Notes: generated by a model from the letters alone, not told the origin. Shown: positions 1-6,534, counted from the first letter of the stretch. The stretch: 64,000 nt of DNA from Limnobacter alexandrii (GCF_005871185.1 NZ_SWKN01000008.1:1-64000), one strand, 5' to 3'. Program-made: numbers and translations.

Positions 1-108
1 GCGGTCAGACCGCACTCCAGTTTGAACTACCTGACCCCGAATGAGTTCGTGGCAGGATTGCAAAACGATTTATCAACTGAGACCAGAAAGTTAAGTTCTC
101 AGTGGTAG
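1..108 (+). pseudogene. IS3-family transposase OrfB, C-terminal end (partial at window edge)
   Basis: Thirty-five codons in frame 1 end at TAG 106-108 and contain RPHSSLNYLTPNEF, the hallmark tail of the DDE integrase domain of IS3-family OrfB transposases. The catalytic D, D and E residues would lie upstream of the window. It is partial only because the window starts here, so the full gene may be intact; it is typed as a fragment because only the tail can be seen. The stop sits just before the terminal inverted repeat, as usual for these elements. Confidence 0.8.
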
Positions 109-127
109 GAAATTCCCGGGCAGGTCA
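1..127 (+). mobile_element. Right end of an IS3-family insertion sequence
   Basis: The window opens inside an IS3-family element. The frame from base 1 to 108 encodes the end of an OrfB transposase, and bases 108-127 read as the right terminal inverted repeat. Read from the outside inwards the terminus begins TGACCTGCCCGGGAATTTCC, close to the usual IS3-family TGAACCGCCCCGGGAAT type and carrying the expected terminal TGA/TCA. Beyond base 127 the sequence becomes a LysR-like frame on the opposite strand, so the element appears to sit inside that gene. The left end lies outside the window. The IS3 family assignment is firm; the exact subgroup is not visible. Confidence 0.82.
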
Positions 128-441
128 GCATCGCCATTGTCGGCTCTGAGGTTGCCCTTTACCGGAATCTCAAGTTCACCATGGTGACCGAACGCCCAGA
201 AACCCTTGCTCTGAAACGGAGACAGGGTATAGCTCAGGCAGTTGTGGCTGGACAGGTCATACACGCGCCGAGGTGTACCGTGCTTCGCGAGGTAATCCGG
301 CGAGGCACAGATTTTCATGGGGCTATCTCCCAGGCGCCGCGCTCTGAGATCGCTGTCCGCAATATAGCCGACGCGGAAAATCAGGTCCCAGCTGCCATCA
401 AATAATTGTTGAGTTGCACGTGCCGTAGCTCCCGTGCCGTT
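128..441 (-). pseudogene. LysR-family regulator, internal fragment cut by the IS
   Basis: On the minus strand an open frame from 441 down to 128 encodes about 104 residues typical of a LysR substrate-binding domain: FDGSWDLIFRVGYIADSDL, then KICASPDYLAKHG, then GNLRADNGDA. Such proteins usually continue from that last motif for about 100 more residues, but the frame meets the IS end at 127/128. At the 5' side a stop (442-444) precedes the frame and no helix-turn-helix region is present. The fragment has therefore lost its DNA-binding N-terminus and its C-terminus and cannot be a functional regulator. It abuts, head to head, a second LysR remnant on the plus strand. Confidence 0.7.
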
Positions 442-868
442 TTACGTTGTCGCGTCCCCGTCTCTCATAGGCCAAAAGACATCACCTGAATCTTTGGATG
501 CCTTAGCTAAGCTGCCACTTTCAGTCCTGATCGACCGGAAAAATGGCCGCCCTTGGCCTTGGCTATTTGCCGACGGGCAAACGTTCACGCCCAGGCAGCC
601 AGCGCTTATCCGTGATGATCCAGATACGGAATTGGAAGTCATCCTGGCAGGCATGTGTTTTGGCCAAATTCCTGCCTATCTGGCTGAGCCTCATCTGCGG
701 TCAGGAAAGCTGGTTGCTGTTTTGGCTGATCTCGCTCCAGCGCCATGGGAACTGTTCATATACCGCCCACAGCAGGGTCCTGTATCGAAGCGGGGGCGAT
801 TGGTGTACGACCACCTTAAGCAGGCTTTCTCAAACCCCAGGCTATTTCCCCAGGGCCTGGGGAAATAG
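413..868 (+). pseudogene. LysR-family regulator, C-terminal effector-domain remnant
   Basis: The frame begins after a stop at 410-412 and a GTG at 434 could open a 144-residue product. It starts in the middle of a LysR substrate-binding domain (FYVVASPSLIGQ, the ASP-L motif) and runs to a natural-looking end with VILAGMCFGQIPAYLAEPHL and a closing YDHLKQAF segment. The winged helix-turn-helix half is missing. The sequence differs from the minus-strand fragment next to it, so these are pieces of two different regulators joined head to head, probably by a deletion or rearrangement. Expression as an orphan effector domain is possible but unsupported. Confidence 0.65.
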
Positions 869-1050
869 CCAGAGACTCATAGACAACCCTGGTGCGAAGC
901 ACGGCGCGGGCACAGCTGATCCAGAAGTGAGCTGCAAGGGCGTGGAAATATGCATACGTGCCGGAAAATGATAGCGACATATTGACATATTTAGATATTG
1001 CAAATAATATTAACCCACAACCCGTGCGAGAAACCTTAGGAGGTACCCCC

Positions 1051-1227
1051 ATGAAAGATTCCAGCGATACCTACCATGAGATCTCTGCCCATGCCCCCTT
1101 TGGTGGCGATAAGAAATCTGACCCAGGACGGGAAACGCACAACTCAATATTGGAAGCCTACAGGCAAAAGAAGAACATCGCCGTCAGCCTCAACGAAGCA
1201 CCGCTCGGGCTCTTCAGAGCTCGTTGA
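1051..1227 (+). CDS. Small hypothetical protein (58 aa)
   Basis: ATG at 1051 follows a near-perfect Shine-Dalgarno (AGGAGG at 1038-1043, seven bases before the start), the main reason to call it a gene. The product is hydrophilic, with no signal peptide or membrane segment, and ends in LNEAPLGLFRAR. I do not recognise a family. It lies in the decayed part of the island, between LysR remnants and an old-yellow-enzyme relic, so it may be the retained 5' end of a longer gene. The AT-rich upstream region holds a tandem GACATATT repeat (982-997). Confidence 0.45.
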   Translation: MKDSSDTYHEISAHAPFGGDKKSDPGRETHNSILEAYRQKKNIAVSLNEAPLGLFRAR

Positions 1228-1281
1228 TCCATGTTTTTTTGACTTACAGAATCGAATATTTTAGATATGCAGGTAAATGAA

Positions 1282-1344
1282 ATGACACACTCAGAACTTT
1301 TTAAAACCACTCAGCTGGGCCCATACCCGACTTACAAACCCTAA
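1282..1344 (+). pseudogene. Relic of an old-yellow-enzyme (NADH:flavin oxidoreductase) gene, N-terminal codons only
   Basis: A 20-codon frame from ATG 1282 to TAA 1344 (an in-frame ATG at 1267 is also possible) reads MTHSELFKTTQLGP and then breaks off. LF-x-LGP is the typical beginning of old-yellow-enzyme oxidoreductases, where it is followed by a NR(I/V)-MAP stretch that is absent here. It appears to be the start of such a gene truncated after about 15 codons. A perfect hairpin (1354-1380) follows at once. The call rests on a short match and is an inference. Confidence 0.35.
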
Positions 1345-1353
1345 GCGCTCAGA

Positions 1354-1380
1354 GCCACGCCCCATAACTCAGGGCGTGGC
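1354..1380 (+). terminator. Perfect 9-bp hairpin, terminator-like without a T tract
   Basis: GCCACGCCC (1354-1362) pairs perfectly with GGGCGTGGC (1372-1380) across a nine-base loop. It lies between the old-yellow-enzyme relic and the flavin oxidoreductase gene that starts at 1410. No run of T follows on either strand, so factor-independent termination is uncertain; mRNA 5'-leader structure is the alternative. Confidence 0.4.
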
Positions 1381-1409
1381 ACAGCGTTTGCTGACCGAGG
1401 AAGTTAAGC

Positions 1410-2396
1410 ATGTACCAACCGAGTACGATTCCCTACCAAGAGCATAGGGGATTCAAACAGACCTTCAGACAGGGTCATCTAAGCCTTGGGCTGTTCTTTC
1501 CCCTGGAGGCTTTCCAGGGTGACACACCGCGCATGCTGGATCAGGTCGCGCTGGCCAAACGTGCAGAGGCACTAGGTTTTTCGGCACTCTGGTTTCGCGA
1601 CGTCCCGCTCAGGGACCCAAGCTTCGGTGATGTCGGCCAGGTTTTCGATCCTTGGGTGTATCTGGGCTACATCGCAGCCCATACAACAAAAATCGCACTA
1701 GGCACCGCCTCCATCGCCCTTACCTTGCGTAATCCCTTGCACACGGCAAAGGCTGCAGCGAGCATTGATCAGTTGAGCGGAGGTCGTTTGCTCCTGGGAG
1801 TAGCCTCTGGCGATCGTCCTGTTGAGTTTCCCGCATTCAGCGTTGATCCGGAAATGCGTGGAGAGACCTTTCAAGAAAACCTCAATGTGATACGCCAAGC
1901 CCATCGAACACACTTCAAGCCCATTCGCTGGAGTCATGGCGAGTTACTGGGGGCCGATCTCGTTCCCAAACCTACGACTCGGGAAATACCGCTATTCGTA
2001 ACCGGACACAGCCGCCAGTCGCTCGATTGGATCGCGCGTGAAAGCCATGGATGGATCAACTATCCACGTCCGCCAAAAATGCAGCGACTCATCGTGGAAG
2101 ATTGGCGACAGGAAACGGTTAAACAATGTGGCGCTATCTACAAGCCGTTCTTGCAATCGCTGTATATCGACCTGGACGAAAACCCATCCACGCCGCCCTC
2201 TCCTATCCATCTAGGATTCCGACTGGGACGTAACCACCTTCTGGCCTTGCTGGATACACTTCAGGAAATCGGTGTAGATCACGTCATCCTGAACCTCAAG
2301 TATGGTAAACGTCCCGCAGCAGAGGTTATCGAGGAGCTTGGCAAGCATATCGTCCCTAAATTCGGCGGCGCGCAGGTGCCCGATAGTCCTACCTGA
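1410..2396 (+). CDS. LLM-class flavin-dependent oxidoreductase (luciferase-like)
   Basis: The 328-residue product is a bacterial luciferase-like monooxygenase, a TIM-barrel enzyme using FMNH2 or F420. Visible family features are LGLFFPLEAF near the N-terminus, AEALGFSALWFRDVPL (the barrel strand with the conserved LG-ALW), a TTKIALGTASIALTLRNP segment and DQLSGGRLLLGVASGDRP, the conserved phosphate/flavin-binding loop of the superfamily. It resembles the BA3436-type subgroup, whose substrate is unknown. GAGGAAG at 1396-1402 is the ribosome-binding site for ATG 1410. It stands alone on the plus strand, followed by a hairpin and an ArsR-type regulator that may control it. Island cargo. Confidence 0.85.
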   Translation: MYQPSTIPYQEHRGFKQTFRQGHLSLGLFFPLEAFQGDTPRMLDQVALAKRAEALGFSALWFRDVPLRDPSFGDVGQVFDPWVYLGYIAAHTTKIALGTASIALTLRNPLHTAKAAASIDQLSGGRLLLGVASGDRPVEFPAFSVDPEMRGETFQENLNVIRQAHRTHFKPIRWSHGELLGADLVPKPTTREIPLFVTGHSRQSLDWIARESHGWINYPRPPKMQRLIVEDWRQETVKQCGAIYKPFLQSLYIDLDENPSTPPSPIHLGFRLGRNHLLALLDTLQEIGVDHVILNLKYGKRPAAEVIEELGKHIVPKFGGAQVPDSPT

Positions 2397-2420
2397 CAGG
2401 ACACTAGGATTTCAGTCCAA

Positions 2421-2447
2421 GCCTGCCCATCACTGCGAAGGGCAGGC
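2421..2447 (+). terminator. Perfect 8-bp hairpin after the luciferase-like gene
   Basis: GCCTGCCC (2421-2428) pairs with GGGCAGGC (2440-2447) over an eleven-base loop, 25 bases after the stop of the flavin oxidoreductase. There is no T tract, so it may act as a Rho-dependent or weak terminator, or as an mRNA 3'-end stabiliser. Confidence 0.45.
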
Positions 2448-2493
2448 GGGGAGATCATGGCGAAGCCTTGCAATTTGACGCGTGAATCAGGAA

Positions 2494-2507
2494 GATATCC
2501 AGATATC
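2494..2507. promoter_or_regulatory. Possible operator (GATATC-CA-GATATC)
   Basis: Two GATATC hexamers separated by CA form an inverted repeat 23 bases before the ATG of the ArsR-type regulator at 2530. AT-rich dyads just upstream of the regulator's own start are the usual place for ArsR/SmtB autoregulation. Binding is inferred from position only. Confidence 0.3.
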
Positions 2508-2529
2508 GGAAGAATAGGTATAAGAATTA

Positions 2530-2835
2530 ATGACTATTGACGTCAACGAAGCCCTGAAAGCATTGGCGAACCCGATGCGCTTTACTATCCTTAATTGGCT
2601 CAAGGAGCCCAGGACAGCCTTTCCCGAGCAGGAAGTCGACCCAGAAACGGTAGGCGTGTGCGTCAGTATTATCCAAGAGCGCACGGGCCTCTCGCAGTCA
2701 ACGACATCGCTTTATCTCGCCGCTCTACAGCGCGCGCAATTGGTGACATCGCAGCGGATCGGCCCCTGGACCTACTACAAACGCCACGATGAGAATATCG
2801 ACGCCTTTTTAAAGGCGCTGCAAGAAAGAATCTAG
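2530..2835 (+). CDS. ArsR/SmtB-type winged helix-turn-helix regulator
   Basis: The product has 101 residues, the normal size of ArsR-family repressors. It opens with the family signature ALKALANPMRFTILNWL and carries the recognition-helix region TGLSQSTTSLYLAALQRAQL, then a short wing (TSQRIGPWTYYKRH). The usual metal-binding ELCVC motif of the alpha-3 helix is replaced by VCVSIIQERTG, so a metal ligand there is unlikely; cysteine or small-molecule sensing is more plausible. A dyad at 2494-2507 may be its operator. Candidate targets are the flanking flavin oxidoreductase and the dehydrogenase at 3048. Confidence 0.85.
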   Translation: MTIDVNEALKALANPMRFTILNWLKEPRTAFPEQEVDPETVGVCVSIIQERTGLSQSTTSLYLAALQRAQLVTSQRIGPWTYYKRHDENIDAFLKALQERI

Positions 2836-2892
2836 GTATGCAGACCCAGGAAGTCATGGTGCATTCTTCAGCCCTCATCAGGAGGATGCGCC

Positions 2893-2931
2893 ATGGCTAC
2901 AGGTCTTCATACTTTGACAGCCGCCAAGTAA
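2893..2931 (+). pseudogene. Twelve-codon frame with a strong RBS and an early stop (decayed gene start)
   Basis: ATG 2893 is preceded by AGGAGG, an ideal ribosome-binding site, but TAA stops the frame after 12 codons (MATGLHTLTAAK). The same frame continues for 13 codons (YAVVGHYLAPTND) to a second stop. A strong initiation site followed by a protein-like frame with a premature stop suggests the beginning of a gene lost by nonsense mutation and deletion. A deliberate leader peptide before the dehydrogenase at 3048 is the alternative. I see nothing else between 2932 and 3047. Confidence 0.3.
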
Positions 2932-3047
2932 TACGCCGTCGTAGGCCATTATTTAGCGCCAACCAATGACTAAATTTTTGTTACCTTTCGAGTGCCCGGA
3001 TACTTTTCGGATGTACGTCGAGGCCCATTGATAAACGAGGTATCTAT

Positions 3048-4037
3048 ATGGCACGCATTGTCAGAATTCATGAATACGGTGACGCCAGCGTTCTGAAGCT
3101 GGAGGATCTGGAAGTATCGGCACCAGCAGCAAACGAGGTGCAGATTAGTGTTAAAGCTATTGGCTTGAACCGAGCCGAAGTGATGTTCCGCAATCACGCA
3201 TACCTACAAGAAGCGGAGTTCCCCAGCCGCTTAGGCTACGAGGCCGCAGGCATCGTAACGGCAGTTGGTAGCGACGTAACCGAGATCACTATTGGTGACT
3301 CGGTCGCTCTGATCCCACCTTTGGATATTGCTCGCTGGGGCACCTACGGCGAGTTGGCCAATGTACCAGCCCACCTGGTGGTAAAGAGCCCTGAGAACTT
3401 GTCCTTTGAAGAGGCTGCGGCGTCTTGGATGCAGTACGTCACCGCCTGGGGAGCATTGATTGAACAGGCGAAGCTACGGCAGGGCGATTTTGTCATCGTT
3501 ACCGCCGCGTCAAGCAGTGTTGGCTTGGCCGCCTTCCAAATAGCTCGAATGGTCGGCGCCACATCGATTGCGATCACTCGAACTCACGCGAAGAAGCAAG
3601 CCCTGCTTGATGCAGGCGCTGCGCATGTCATCGTCAGCGATGAAGAGGATATCGTCGAGCGTGTTATGACGATAACTGCCGGTCAAGGCGCTCGCGTTGT
3701 ATTTGATCCTGTAGGCGGGCCGTCCTTCGAACCTCTCACGCAGAGCATGGCGCGGGGCGGAATTTTGCTGGTGTACGGCGCACTCAGCTCTGAACCGACA
3801 CCATTTCCACTGTTTACCGTGCTGGGCAAAAGCCTGACTTTGAAGGGTTATCTCTACGCAGAGATTGTGGCCGACCCTGAAGCCCTGGAGAGAGCGAAGG
3901 CTTTTATTCTGCAAGGGTTGAAGTCCGGCGCGTTGCGCCCGATCATCGCAAAGACATTCGCACTTAGCGACATCCAGGATGCCCATCGTTTCCTTGAAGC
4001 CAATCAGCAGATCGGCAAGATCGTGGTAACTGTCTGA
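3048..4037 (+). CDS. Zinc-free medium-chain dehydrogenase, quinone oxidoreductase type
   Basis: The 329-residue protein has the two-domain MDR fold. The N-terminal part (1-125) shows VKAIGLNRAEVMFRNHAY and GYEAAGIVTAVG; the Rossmann domain follows with a VTAASSSVGLAAFQIA nucleotide-binding turn and the late VFDPVGG motif. The catalytic zinc ligands of alcohol dehydrogenases (Cys after GLN, the GHE motif) and the four-cysteine structural lobe are absent, so it belongs with the zinc-independent NADPH quinone/enone reductases rather than alcohol dehydrogenases. It stands alone in the island; the upstream ArsR regulator is a possible controller. Substrate unknown. Confidence 0.85.
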   Translation: MARIVRIHEYGDASVLKLEDLEVSAPAANEVQISVKAIGLNRAEVMFRNHAYLQEAEFPSRLGYEAAGIVTAVGSDVTEITIGDSVALIPPLDIARWGTYGELANVPAHLVVKSPENLSFEEAAASWMQYVTAWGALIEQAKLRQGDFVIVTAASSSVGLAAFQIARMVGATSIAITRTHAKKQALLDAGAAHVIVSDEEDIVERVMTITAGQGARVVFDPVGGPSFEPLTQSMARGGILLVYGALSSEPTPFPLFTVLGKSLTLKGYLYAEIVADPEALERAKAFILQGLKSGALRPIIAKTFALSDIQDAHRFLEANQQIGKIVVTV

Positions 4038-4165
4038 CCAGCAATTATGGGGCTGAGAGCGTAATCCTTCGGCCCCGACTCAAGCCAGCCCTGATGACCG
4101 CTATTGGCCGACTCTGTTGAAAAAGTAGCTGCTCCCCCATGCTGTCGGCAGAATTGCTCTGTCCG

Positions 4166-5143
4166 CTAGCGTGGGGACGGTGAGCCGCCGCGTCGCAACT
4201 CCCTGACACCCCGGCCCAGCTTGCGGCGCAGCAGGGCCCGCAGGGTCGCCCCATCCGAATACCCGACCCGTGTGGCGACCTGGTCGACGCTGGCGTTTCC
4301 GGTGCGCAAGAGATGGACGGCATGCTCCACGCGCAGGTCCTGGAAATACGACAGTGGTGTCTTGCCCAAAACGCTTTGCAGCCGCCGCGCCAAGGTGCGC
4401 TCGCTTGTGCCCGCGGCGCTGGCCGCCTCCGCCAGCGAGAACCCCTGCGCGAGCCGACGTCTGGCCCAGCTCTCGAAGCGCTCCACCATTGGGTCGGCAT
4501 GCGCAAGGTGGTCGGGAATCACGAACTCGGCTTGCGAACTGCGTGCCTCGACCAGCAGATAGCGTGCCACCAGGGCCGCCAGCGCCGGACTGCGCCCCCG
4601 GATGATGTGCAAGGCCAAGTCAACGTGGGCCAAAGCGGCACCCGCGGTAGTGAAGCGTGTCGAGTTCACGATCATGCGTGACTCGTCCAACGTGACGTTC
4701 GGATAGCGCTGCCGAAACATCGGCCCCAGCCACCATGACGTCGTCGCACGATGCCCATCAAGCAGGCCACTCTCTGCAAGTAAGAAACTACCGGAGCAGG
4801 CGGCACCAAGGTGCGCGCCAGCGGTGGACCACAGCTGTAGCGCGGCGACCGCATCGGGCACGTCGGGGCCTGTGAGCCGAGCCGAGAGCGTGTCAGGCAT
4901 CTTGTCACCAAACGCGGGCACGAGCACGACGTCTGGTTCCGGCACACCACGCGCAGTGACCACGGGGACCGTCAAGCCCTGCGCCGTTAGGATGCGACGC
5001 CGCACGCCCACCAGCGTGAGCTCTATGTGCGCGGGAGCCTGTGGCAGCGAGCTCGACATCGCATTGGCCAAGCCCACTGTGTCAGTGAGCGCCGCAAGCC
5101 CCAGATCAAACACGCCATCACAAACAAGGATATGAAGTTTCAT
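4166..5143 (-). CDS. GlxA-family regulator (DJ-1/PfpI domain plus AraC DNA-binding domain)
   Basis: I place the start at ATG 5143 (MKLHILVCDGVFDLGLAAL), where the DJ-1/PfpI-like domain begins; a longer frame to 5194 adds 17 unlikely residues. The domain (about 1-190) keeps the LGAACSGSFLLAESGLLDG elbow with the nucleophile-position cysteine, and THYH-like motifs are replaced by TTSWWLGPMF. The C-terminal 100 residues form a double helix-turn-helix AraC/XylS domain (SLAEAASAAGTSERTLARR, then VATRVGYSDGATLRALLRR). Base composition is noticeably more GC-rich than neighbouring core genes. It is divergent from the ABM monooxygenase at 5258, its most likely target. Confidence 0.88.
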   Translation of the reverse strand: MKLHILVCDGVFDLGLAALTDTVGLANAMSSSLPQAPAHIELTLVGVRRRILTAQGLTVPVVTARGVPEPDVVLVPAFGDKMPDTLSARLTGPDVPDAVAALQLWSTAGAHLGAACSGSFLLAESGLLDGHRATTSWWLGPMFRQRYPNVTLDESRMIVNSTRFTTAGAALAHVDLALHIIRGRSPALAALVARYLLVEARSSQAEFVIPDHLAHADPMVERFESWARRRLAQGFSLAEAASAAGTSERTLARRLQSVLGKTPLSYFQDLRVEHAVHLLRTGNASVDQVATRVGYSDGATLRALLRRKLGRGVRELRRGGSPSPR

Positions 5144-5161
5144 GGCAATAATGATATCAAA

Positions 5162-5194
5162 GTTGTCATTTTTGTCTATATAAATGGTTGTCAT
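5162..5194. promoter_or_regulatory. Direct GTTGTCAT repeats in the glxA-like/ABM intergenic region
   Basis: GTTGTCAT occurs at 5162-5169 and again at 5187-5194, 25 bases apart start to start, in the AT-rich spacer between the divergent GlxA-type regulator and the ABM monooxygenase. AraC-type activators commonly use direct repeats about two helix turns apart, so these are candidate sites for the adjacent regulator. Positional inference only. Confidence 0.35.
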
Positions 5195-5257
5195 GAAGAC
5201 TTAGACTGCAGGCTCGTCGGTGCTTTCACCTAAACCATTTACCCAAAGGATTACAAT

Positions 5258-5560
5258 ATGACCAAGCTCGCCCTGTTTGTTCGCCTCGAAGCCAAACCCG
5301 GCCAGGAGGCTGCGCTTGCCGACTTCCTGGCCAGCGCACTGCCGCTCGCCAACGCCGAATCCGGGACCACTGCCTGGTTTGCATTGAAGTTTGGCCCTTC
5401 GACGTTCGGTGTGTTCGATGCCTTTGCCGATGAGGCAGGTCGCCAGGCACATCTGAACGGCCAGATCGCCGCGGCCTTGATGGCCAACGCCGCGACCTTG
5501 CTCAGTTCTCCGCCCAATATCGAGAAGGTCGAACTGCTTGCAGCCAAACTGCCTGCATGA
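5258..5560 (+). CDS. Antibiotic-biosynthesis-monooxygenase (ABM) fold protein
   Basis: The 100-residue product matches the small dimeric alpha/beta-barrel ABM family: LALFVRLEAKPGQEAALADFL at the N-terminus, the central TTAWFALKFGPSTFGVFDAF strand pair, and an EAGRQAHLNGQIAAAL helix. Family members are cofactor-free monooxygenases or handle reactive quinone-like compounds; substrate not predictable. GGA at 5244-5246 precedes ATG 5258. It is divergent from the GlxA-type regulator. After its TGA the same frame stays open for 22 codons (to 5634) with a protein-like composition but no start, probably the tail of a lost gene. Confidence 0.8.
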   Translation: MTKLALFVRLEAKPGQEAALADFLASALPLANAESGTTAWFALKFGPSTFGVFDAFADEAGRQAHLNGQIAAALMANAATLLSSPPNIEKVELLAAKLPA

Positions 5561-5661
5561 CAACCCGAGGCCGATTTTGACGAATACCTGAAGCAGCCTG
5601 GTTTCCCCAAGCCAAGCCCAGGCATGAGCATGTGATGTTGCCGATCTTTTACAGCCCAGAA

Positions 5662-5690
5662 GCCCCGTAAACAGGGGCCTTTGTTATTTC
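5662..5690 (+). terminator. Probable rho-independent terminator
   Basis: GCCCC (5662-5666) and GGGGC (5674-5678) form a short strong stem with a seven-base loop, followed by CTTTGTTATTT. It would end plus-strand transcription from the ABM gene just inside the island boundary. Confidence 0.55.
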
Positions 5691-5728
5691 GTTGCCGATC
5701 TGATTGCCGATGTGGCAGGTAAAAATCA

Positions 5729-5800
5729 TTCCCGCAAAAAAAATATAGACCCAGTATTCAAGCGGGTCTTGAGGGATTCAAAAAATTGATTTTGCGGGAA
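5729..5800. repeat. Perfect 11-bp inverted repeat next to the island attachment site
   Basis: TTCCCGCAAAA (5729-5739) is repeated exactly in inverted orientation as TTTTGCGGGAA (5790-5800). Between the arms a smaller GACCC/GGGTC dyad can also pair. The structure lies about 45 bp inside the tRNA-Asn att copy, where tyrosine recombinases and excisionases bind arm-type sites. It could equally form a long hairpin. No gene lies between 5635 and the att site. Confidence 0.5.
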
Positions 5801-5844
5801 AATTTGGGTATTAAGTTAATGATTTTAAAGCGTTTAGCCCCGGC

Positions 5845-5889
5845 CTGTTAATCCGCAGGTCCCTGGTTCGAGTCCAGGTCGGGGAGCCA
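5845..5889 (+). repeat. Genomic-island att site: 3' part of tRNA-Asn (GTT) without its 5' half
   Basis: The 45 bases from CTGTTAATCC to GGGGAGCCA correspond to the anticodon loop (GTT at 5847-5849), variable loop, T arm (GGTTCGAGTCC), acceptor 3' strand and encoded CCA of tRNA-Asn. Upstream of 5845 the anticodon 5' stem no longer pairs, and there is no D arm or acceptor 5' strand, so this is not a tRNA gene. A 3'-end duplication starting in the anticodon loop is what integration of an island leaves. Core genes (FKBP, HU) follow on the right, island genes lie on the left; the intact tRNA-Asn and the other junction should lie to the left of the window. Confidence 0.85.
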
Positions 5890-5900
5890 AATAAAAAGTG

Positions 5901-5937
5901 AAAAGCCCTTGCGGTGTAAAACCGAAAGGGCTTTTTT
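5901..5937 (+). terminator. Rho-independent terminator of the original tRNA-Asn locus
   Basis: AAAAGCCCTT pairs with AAGGGCTTTT around a short GC-containing loop and is followed by a T tract (5932-5937). It lies 11 bases after the tRNA-Asn CCA end, so it was probably the terminator of the tRNA gene, and the symmetric A/T flanks let it also serve the FKBP gene coming from the other strand. Confidence 0.75.
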
Positions 5938-5969
5938 CTTGTCTCGAAATTCTTGAAAATTTCAAACCA

Positions 5970-6386
5970 TCAACGCTTAATTTCAAGCAGTTCCACCTTG
6001 AACTTCAACACCGAGTTCGGGGGAATCACCCCGGGAATGCCGCGCGCGCCGTAGGCCGTGTCTGCTGGGCAGGTCAACGTGGCTTTGTCGCCCACCGACA
6101 TGGTACTGACACCTTGCGTCCAGCAGGGAATAACACCGCTTAGTGGGAATGTGGCTGGTGCGCCGCGCTTGTAAGAGCTATCAAACACAGTGCCGTTTGT
6201 TAACGCGCCCTCGTAGTGAACACTCACGGTCGACGTACTTTTTGGCTTTTGTGCACCTGTTGATTTCCCATCAATGGCCACAACAACGCCAGAGGGAAGT
6301 TTGATTTCCTCGGCAGCGGCGGTTGTTGGGAAGAGCAACACGGGTGAGAGAACAGAAATTACAGACCAAATCATTGAATGCTTCAT
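5970..6386 (-). CDS. Periplasmic FKBP-type peptidyl-prolyl cis-trans isomerase
   Basis: From ATG 6386 (one of two close starts, the other at 6395) the product has 138 residues. A signal peptide with a hydrophobic core ends near TTAAAEE, indicating export. The FKBP domain follows: VSVHYEGALTNGTVFDSSY, ATFPLSGVIPCWTQGVSTM, and the closing AYGARGIPGVIPPNSVLKF, all active-site strands in order. It should catalyse proline isomerisation in periplasmic protein folding. Two cysteines (in IPCW and LTCP) are unusual and could form a disulfide. First core gene to the right of the island junction, transcribed towards it. Confidence 0.92.
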   Translation of the reverse strand: MKHSMIWSVISVLSPVLLFPTTAAAEEIKLPSGVVVAIDGKSTGAQKPKSTSTVSVHYEGALTNGTVFDSSYKRGAPATFPLSGVIPCWTQGVSTMSVGDKATLTCPADTAYGARGIPGVIPPNSVLKFKVELLEIKR

Positions 6387-6442
6387 GTTGATCAAATCGC
6401 TATTAGAAGTTGGGTAGATAAGGTTAACGCGTTATTTACACC

Positions 6443-6480
6443 CAAAACAAACCCCCGCAACGTTTTCACGGGCGGGGGCT
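6443..6480 (-). terminator. Rho-independent terminator of the HU gene
   Basis: On the minus strand GCCCCCGC pairs with GCGGGGG across an A/T-rich loop and is followed by TTTGTTTT. It lies about 55 bases after the HU stop codon and points in the direction of HU transcription. Confidence 0.75.
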
Positions 6481-6534
6481 CGTAACCGATACCTGGAAGC
6501 AACGGTTTAAGGCATAAATGATGTGTGTCTTGAT

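Noticed and set aside
4110-4140. CTGTTGAAAAAGT-like sequence resembling an IS end
   Set aside because: Short AT-rich motif with no transposase remnant, partner repeat or target duplication nearby.
5841-5889. Complete tRNA-Asn gene
   Set aside because: No acceptor 5' strand or D arm upstream and the anticodon 5' stem does not pair, so only the 3' portion is present.
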